Of a DNA stretch of 64,000 nucleotides, positions 60,057 to 64,000 are shown piece by piece (within the stretch, counting starts at the first letter, position 1; each line of letters begins with the position of its first letter). The stretch is from Lagopus muta. Taxonomy: Eukaryota > Chordata > Aves > Galliformes > Phasianidae. The translations under genes were made by a program, and so were the position numbers. The stretch lies in assembly GCF_023343835.1 (NCBI RefSeq), contig NC_064449.1:3385778-3449777 (forward strand). The letters run 5' to 3'. Below the pieces are notes generated by a model. The model was not told the origin of the DNA and did no database searches. It saw only the letters and a program-made list of their open reading frames with translations.

Positions 60057-60218
60057 TGCTGCAGAGCCCGCCCGGCGCGCCCCCCTCCTCCGCCCCCGCC
60101 ATGGACAAGAGCGGCCCCTGCGGCCCTGGTGCGCCCGGCTCCTCGGCCGGCGGCAAAGCGCAGCCGCCGCGCTCCGCCTCGGCCGGGCCCGCCGCTGGGG
60201 AGTCTAAGCCTAAAGGCG
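60056..60218 (+). CDS. RNF10: RING finger protein 10, first coding exon (partial gene)
   Basis: RNF10 is a RING E3 ubiquitin ligase that modifies 40S ribosomal proteins on stalled ribosomes and has reported transcriptional roles with MEOX2. Only the first coding exon is in the window: 163 bases, ending at 'ggcg|gtaaga', phase 1. It encodes 54 codons with 'MLQSPPGAPPSS' first, then 'AMDKSG' and 'QPPRSASAGPAAGESKPK', matching the human N-terminal 'MDKNSG' and 'QQPPRSASAGPAGESKPK'. The start follows the human layout, where a short leader precedes the internal Met-Asp-Lys. The RING domain lies beyond the window. I did not see exon 2 (expected to encode Ser/Lys/Arg-rich sequence) before position 64,000. 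It follows LC8 copy 4 in the same direction, as RNF10 follows COQ5 in mammals. Confidence 0.9.
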
Positions 60219-63200
60219 GTAAGAGCCAGGACGGGACGGGGGGGCGTCGGGGCCTTCGGGCTGCGCGGGGCTCCGTGATTCGGGACGGGGGGGAGGGACC
60301 CCGGGCCGTGCGTTCAGCTCGGTGCCTGGTGTGGTTATGGTTTTCCCTCCTCCTCGGCCCCGTTCTCCAAGGGTTTCTCCTCTCAGGGTTGTGTTTGGTT
60401 TTAGGTCGGGTGTTAAGAAAAGCGTGTTGTTAGGAGCTGTAAGGCTCTGGCACAGGTTGCCTGGGGGTGGTGCGGTCGCTGTGACAGGCATTCTAGAGCT
60501 GGGGAGATGTGGCACTGAGGGACAGGGTCAGAGGGCATGGTGGGCTGAGGATCTGAGAGGTCTTTTCCAACCCAATGGCTCCATGATCTATGCTGGCATT
60601 GGAGCAATCTGTTTGAGAGACCGAGCTCTAGTTTTGCACTAAGAACACATGTGTGCTGCTGCTTGTCAAGAAGCACTGACTTTTTTCTGCACTCAGGCCT
60701 GTGCCTTTTTGCTGAGCTTAAGGAGGTGCTGTGTCCCTGCAGCAGTCCCTCACTGAGTGCTCTGCTGACCATCTTTGGGAGAGGTCAGAGTACATGTTGC
60801 AGCGTATCTGGTGTTGCAATCAAAGTGCCACAGCTGTCATTGTACACAGCTGGTTCTGCTGACGGAGCAGTTGGTGATGAGCCTTCCTGCTTCCTCTCCT
60901 GGTTCTTCTCCAGGTAAGACCTGAACCTCCCCCAGACCCCTAAGGGTGATCAGAAGCCCCATTCCTGCGTTTTCTTCAAATTGTAGAAGTAAGGCAGCAG
61001 CATTCAGAGCGTGTGGTTGTGGTCCCGGAATTGTGTGTGTGTGTGTGCCTACAGGTTGCTTCAACACCATCGCTGTCCATATTTCCTTCCTCACTGGTTT
61101 ATTTCAGCTGAAATACTTCAGGCAGCCCACACACAGCATTAGGTGTCCTGCAGATGCTGGCTCCTTTTTAGATCTCGTAAATGTGTTCAGGTTCCAGGTG
61201 GCTGAGTACTGCCTGCTGTTCAGCTGTATTCACTGATCTCCCACTGAGCAGCCTGTGCGTAGTTTTCTCTAGATATGTAGGGTTTTTCTGTTTTCAAGTA
61301 TATAGATGTTGCTTTTTAATAATTTTAAAGTGTATGCTTATAAAGAATATCTGATGTGATGTAGTTCTGCCTCTGAGACATCTGTTAATTGCAGTGGGGA
61401 GGTGCTATGGGATGAGGCCCTGCCTATATGGCACATTGAGGAGGTCTGTAAAGCAAGCAGCAACTTCTTCAGCAGGAATTTATGTATGTTTGGGAGTGTC
61501 TTCCTTGGAGTGTATTGAGAACTAAAATGAGAAGGTTCCCCTGGTTGGATGGGATCAAACAGCCCTGGGCTGAGTGTACACAATGCAGTGGTGTTGAACA
61601 GTGACTTTGTTTTCTCACTGTCTTGTCTCACAGCAGACACTGACATCTCTTTCTCACACAGGCTTTCTTTCTCAAGTTCCTTATCCACCCAGAAGCAGCC
61701 AGGCTGAGGCTAGCTGATGCAGCCTGCCCAGGTTGAGAACTGTATGGGAGGTATTCTGAAACTCTGGTGTCTCCTTTTGAAATGCTCTCCACAGAAGGCT
61801 GACCTGTTTCATAAATGCTTTTGCACCAGTGCTCGCTGGCTTCAAGTCCAGCCAAGCTCTTGTCCTTTATGTGCTGCTCAGTTACCTGATGCAGCTGTGT
61901 CCAGCTGAGGAGAAGAAGGAAAGGACATTCCTGAAACTGTGGAGAAGCTCCTTCTGTTCTCTTGCAGCACGGCTTGAAGCGAGCTAATAGGGATGCTGCA
62001 GGTGCTCCTGACTGTGGGAGAGGCATTCCAACTTCCTTTCAAACATGGCCTTAGAAACTAAATTAAACTTTACTCCATAAGGCAGGAACAGTTTTGTTGC
62101 TAGCACTATAAAGTTACGTAGACAGCATTTTGTAGGTCCGCTCTTGGAGCATGAGTGGGTAAATATTACAGGTTAGGTCTAAGGAGAACTGAGGATGTAG
62201 GGGAAGAGAAAATATCTCACCTGCACTGCTGCTGCCCGTGTCCAGTTTGCCAAGAAAAGATGGAAAAATAAACCCCAAATCCAAACATACCCTGCTTAAA
62301 ACTAACGAGTGGCTGTTGTGAGAATCTTTTGCTTTTCTCCCTGCGTGAGGGCAGATATCCCTGTGCTCTGTGCAGCTCTGAAGGGAATGCAGGGAGGGGT
62401 GATGCAAAGCAGAGCTCTGGCACGTGGCCTGCTGTAAAGGTCAGCAGGAATGGCACTGCTTAGTTTTGCTGGAGGAAAAAGAGGTGTTCCAGATTACAGA
62501 TGCATATTTTAAACTCTTGGTTGTCTGCTGACTTATTTCATTGCTACCTTGATGGACTGGAATCCTCGTGGGGTTAGTTACTTTGGGAGGGGGAAAAAGG
62601 GATCAGAAAAATCAAGTTTGAAGTGGTGTCAGGCTGTAATGTGAAGACCTTCCTGAAGAGGCACAGGTGGGGAGGACTCTCCTGTAAAGTGTAAGAGCTG
62701 TTGCTGTGAGTCGCAGAGCTTGGAGGAGCCTGGAGGAGCCTGTTTGGAGTGATGCAGTGTGGCAGGAATGTGTGTAAACCAGCTGGCTGACACACTGGTG
62801 CCCTTGATGATGACTAATGTGATTGAAACGACAAGGGGAAGGAAGTTCTGTTAGCAGCACGTAGGAGAGCTGCTCCTGGACCTTGTAGAGAAATGTAAAA
62901 ACTCACTTCAGACTGAATGTCTCCTCTTGAGTTTGTTTTTCTCCATTGGAGGTTGCAGAAAAACTGCAAAGCTGCTACAGGCAAAACAGGAACGTTCCTT
63001 TCTGTGGCATTGCCTGCAGTTGTGGTTTTCAGAGGGCTCTGAAGCAGTGAGCTTTGCTCGTAAACAACTGAAGCAGTGGTCCAAACCTGCTCTAAATAAC
63101 TTGATTTTTGACCAGAGGCTGAAGGGTGTTGATTATGGCTTCTTTCCTGCAAACACTCCAAAAAAGGTCTATCTAATCATGAAACCAGGCCCGGTTACAC

Positions 63201-64000
63201 CCTGAGCACTTGGCAGCTTCTGGTGTGTTTTTTCCCCTGATAACTCTAAACCTGTGTCCTTTCAGCCTGCGTGTGGCTGTGGGGCACAGCAGGTGTTGGA
63301 GTTGCATGTCTGTGGTTCTGGTGGGGTTGGTTTTATTCTGAACTGAGGGATTTGTGTGAGCAGTGCCATTGTGAGGTACACTGACCTGTTTGCTGCCATA
63401 TGAGATTCATCTGAAGGGGTGGGAAGGGCTACGGAGTGGGAAAGGAGAAACTAATAGGATTGTTTTACAAAGCAGAGCTGGATGCCGTGGCCAATGAGGT
63501 GTGTGTGGTGCTCAGCAGCTGCAGCATGGGGATGGCAGTTGTGCAGAGAACCTGCTGAGCCTGGGGAGCTCAGCTTCTAAGTTCATCAGCAGAGCTCTTC
63601 TGCCACTAAAGCTTATGGCAGGTGGTGGGAAAGCAGCCTGCTGCGTATTTGAGGCAATTCCAGCAGTAGGTTAAGACTACTGGAGACATCTCCATAGCAT
63701 TAGACTTCAGTTTAACCATTTAAGAAGTAGCTGTGTAGACATAGGAAACGTTTCTCAGGAGCTTGACTGATTGTTCTGCTCTTATGAACCTCAGGCCTGC
63801 AGTGTTGCTCTGTGCTCATTTCCTGTGCTGTATGGCAGCTGTGTGCTCAGCACACTGCAAGGCAAACCGTCCTTGTTGTGTGGGTGGTGGATTCAGTACT
63901 CAGATATTGGGAATGTGCACTGAGAGGCTGAGGTGTCAGCATCAGTGGGTGTTTGGCCTTGTGAAAGAAAAGGGTATTCATTTTTAAAACAGATCAGCTG
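60219..64000 (+). other. RNF10: RNF10 intron 1 (start of)
   Basis: Begins with a good donor 'gtaaga' and runs off the window. It is ordinary intronic sequence apart from the old CR1 fragment at 60,428. No coding exon fitting RNF10 was seen. Confidence 0.7.
60428..60593 (+). repeat. RNF10: Old CR1 LINE 3' fragment in RNF10 intron 1
   Basis: It contains 'ggctctggcacaggttgcc', 'ggagatgtggcactgaggga', 'gggcatggtgggctgagg' and 'gaggtcttttccaaccc', then decays into 'ctccatgatctatg'. This is the order of a CR1 3' end of an older bird subfamily. It is diverged and 5'-truncated. Confidence 0.8.

Noticed and set aside
59627-60156. Long overlapping open frames on both strands at the RNF10 CpG island
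   Set aside because: GC-rich sequence lacks stops in all frames; only the frame from 60,056 matches RNF10.

Overview
The window is vertebrate nuclear DNA, almost certainly from a bird and most likely a galliform such as chicken. The evidence is compact introns, GC-rich CpG-island promoters and CR1 LINE fragments with the bird-type ATTCTGTG tail. Gene content and order match human 12q24.31 (COX6A1, TRIAP1, GATC, DYNLL1, COQ5, RNF10). The chicken counterpart would be chromosome 15, which is inferred from synteny rather than shown by the sequence.

Layout. Positions 1 to about 36,900 hold no gene I can support: single-copy AT-moderate sequence, one CR1 fragment and a few simple repeats. By human synteny this is probably the gap between MSI1 (outside the window to the left) and COX6A1. 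From 36,900 the window is gene-dense: COX6A1 (+, 3 exons), TRIAP1 (-, 2 exons), GATC (+, 4 exons, head-to-head with TRIAP1 across 85 bp), a 2.5 kb gap where mammals keep SRSF9, DYNLL1 (+), COQ5 (-, 7 exons, carrying a CR1 in intron 3), three more LC8 dynein light chain genes (+), then the promoter, first coding exon and start of intron 1 of RNF10 (+).

The main discovery candidate is the LC8 cluster. Where mammals have one DYNLL1, this window has four intact two-coding-exon LC8 genes, each encoding 89 residues with an intron after codon 44. Copy 1 lies at the ancestral position. Copies 2, 3 and 4 lie on the other side of COQ5. Copies 1 and 2 differ by one residue and share near-identical exon tracts inside diverged introns and flanks, a signature of gene conversion. 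Copies 3 and 4 are related, diverged paralogs (about 63-65% identical to copy 1) with changes at peptide-groove and C-terminal positions. Copies 1, 2 and 4 share a promoter layout: an X-box-like (RFX-type) site followed by two CCAAT boxes 31-32 bp apart. Copy 3 has a ZNF143-type site instead.

Several products act in mitochondria (COX6A1 in respiration, TRIAP1 in intermembrane-space lipid transfer, GATC in Gln-tRNA formation, COQ5 in ubiquinone synthesis). Their promoters carry CRE, ETS/NRF-2-like and NRF-1-like motifs. LC8 proteins are hub dimers for dynein and many other partners; RNF10 is a RING E3 ligase. All functions are assigned from recognised protein sequence, and exon limits were set by hand from splice signals and reading frame.
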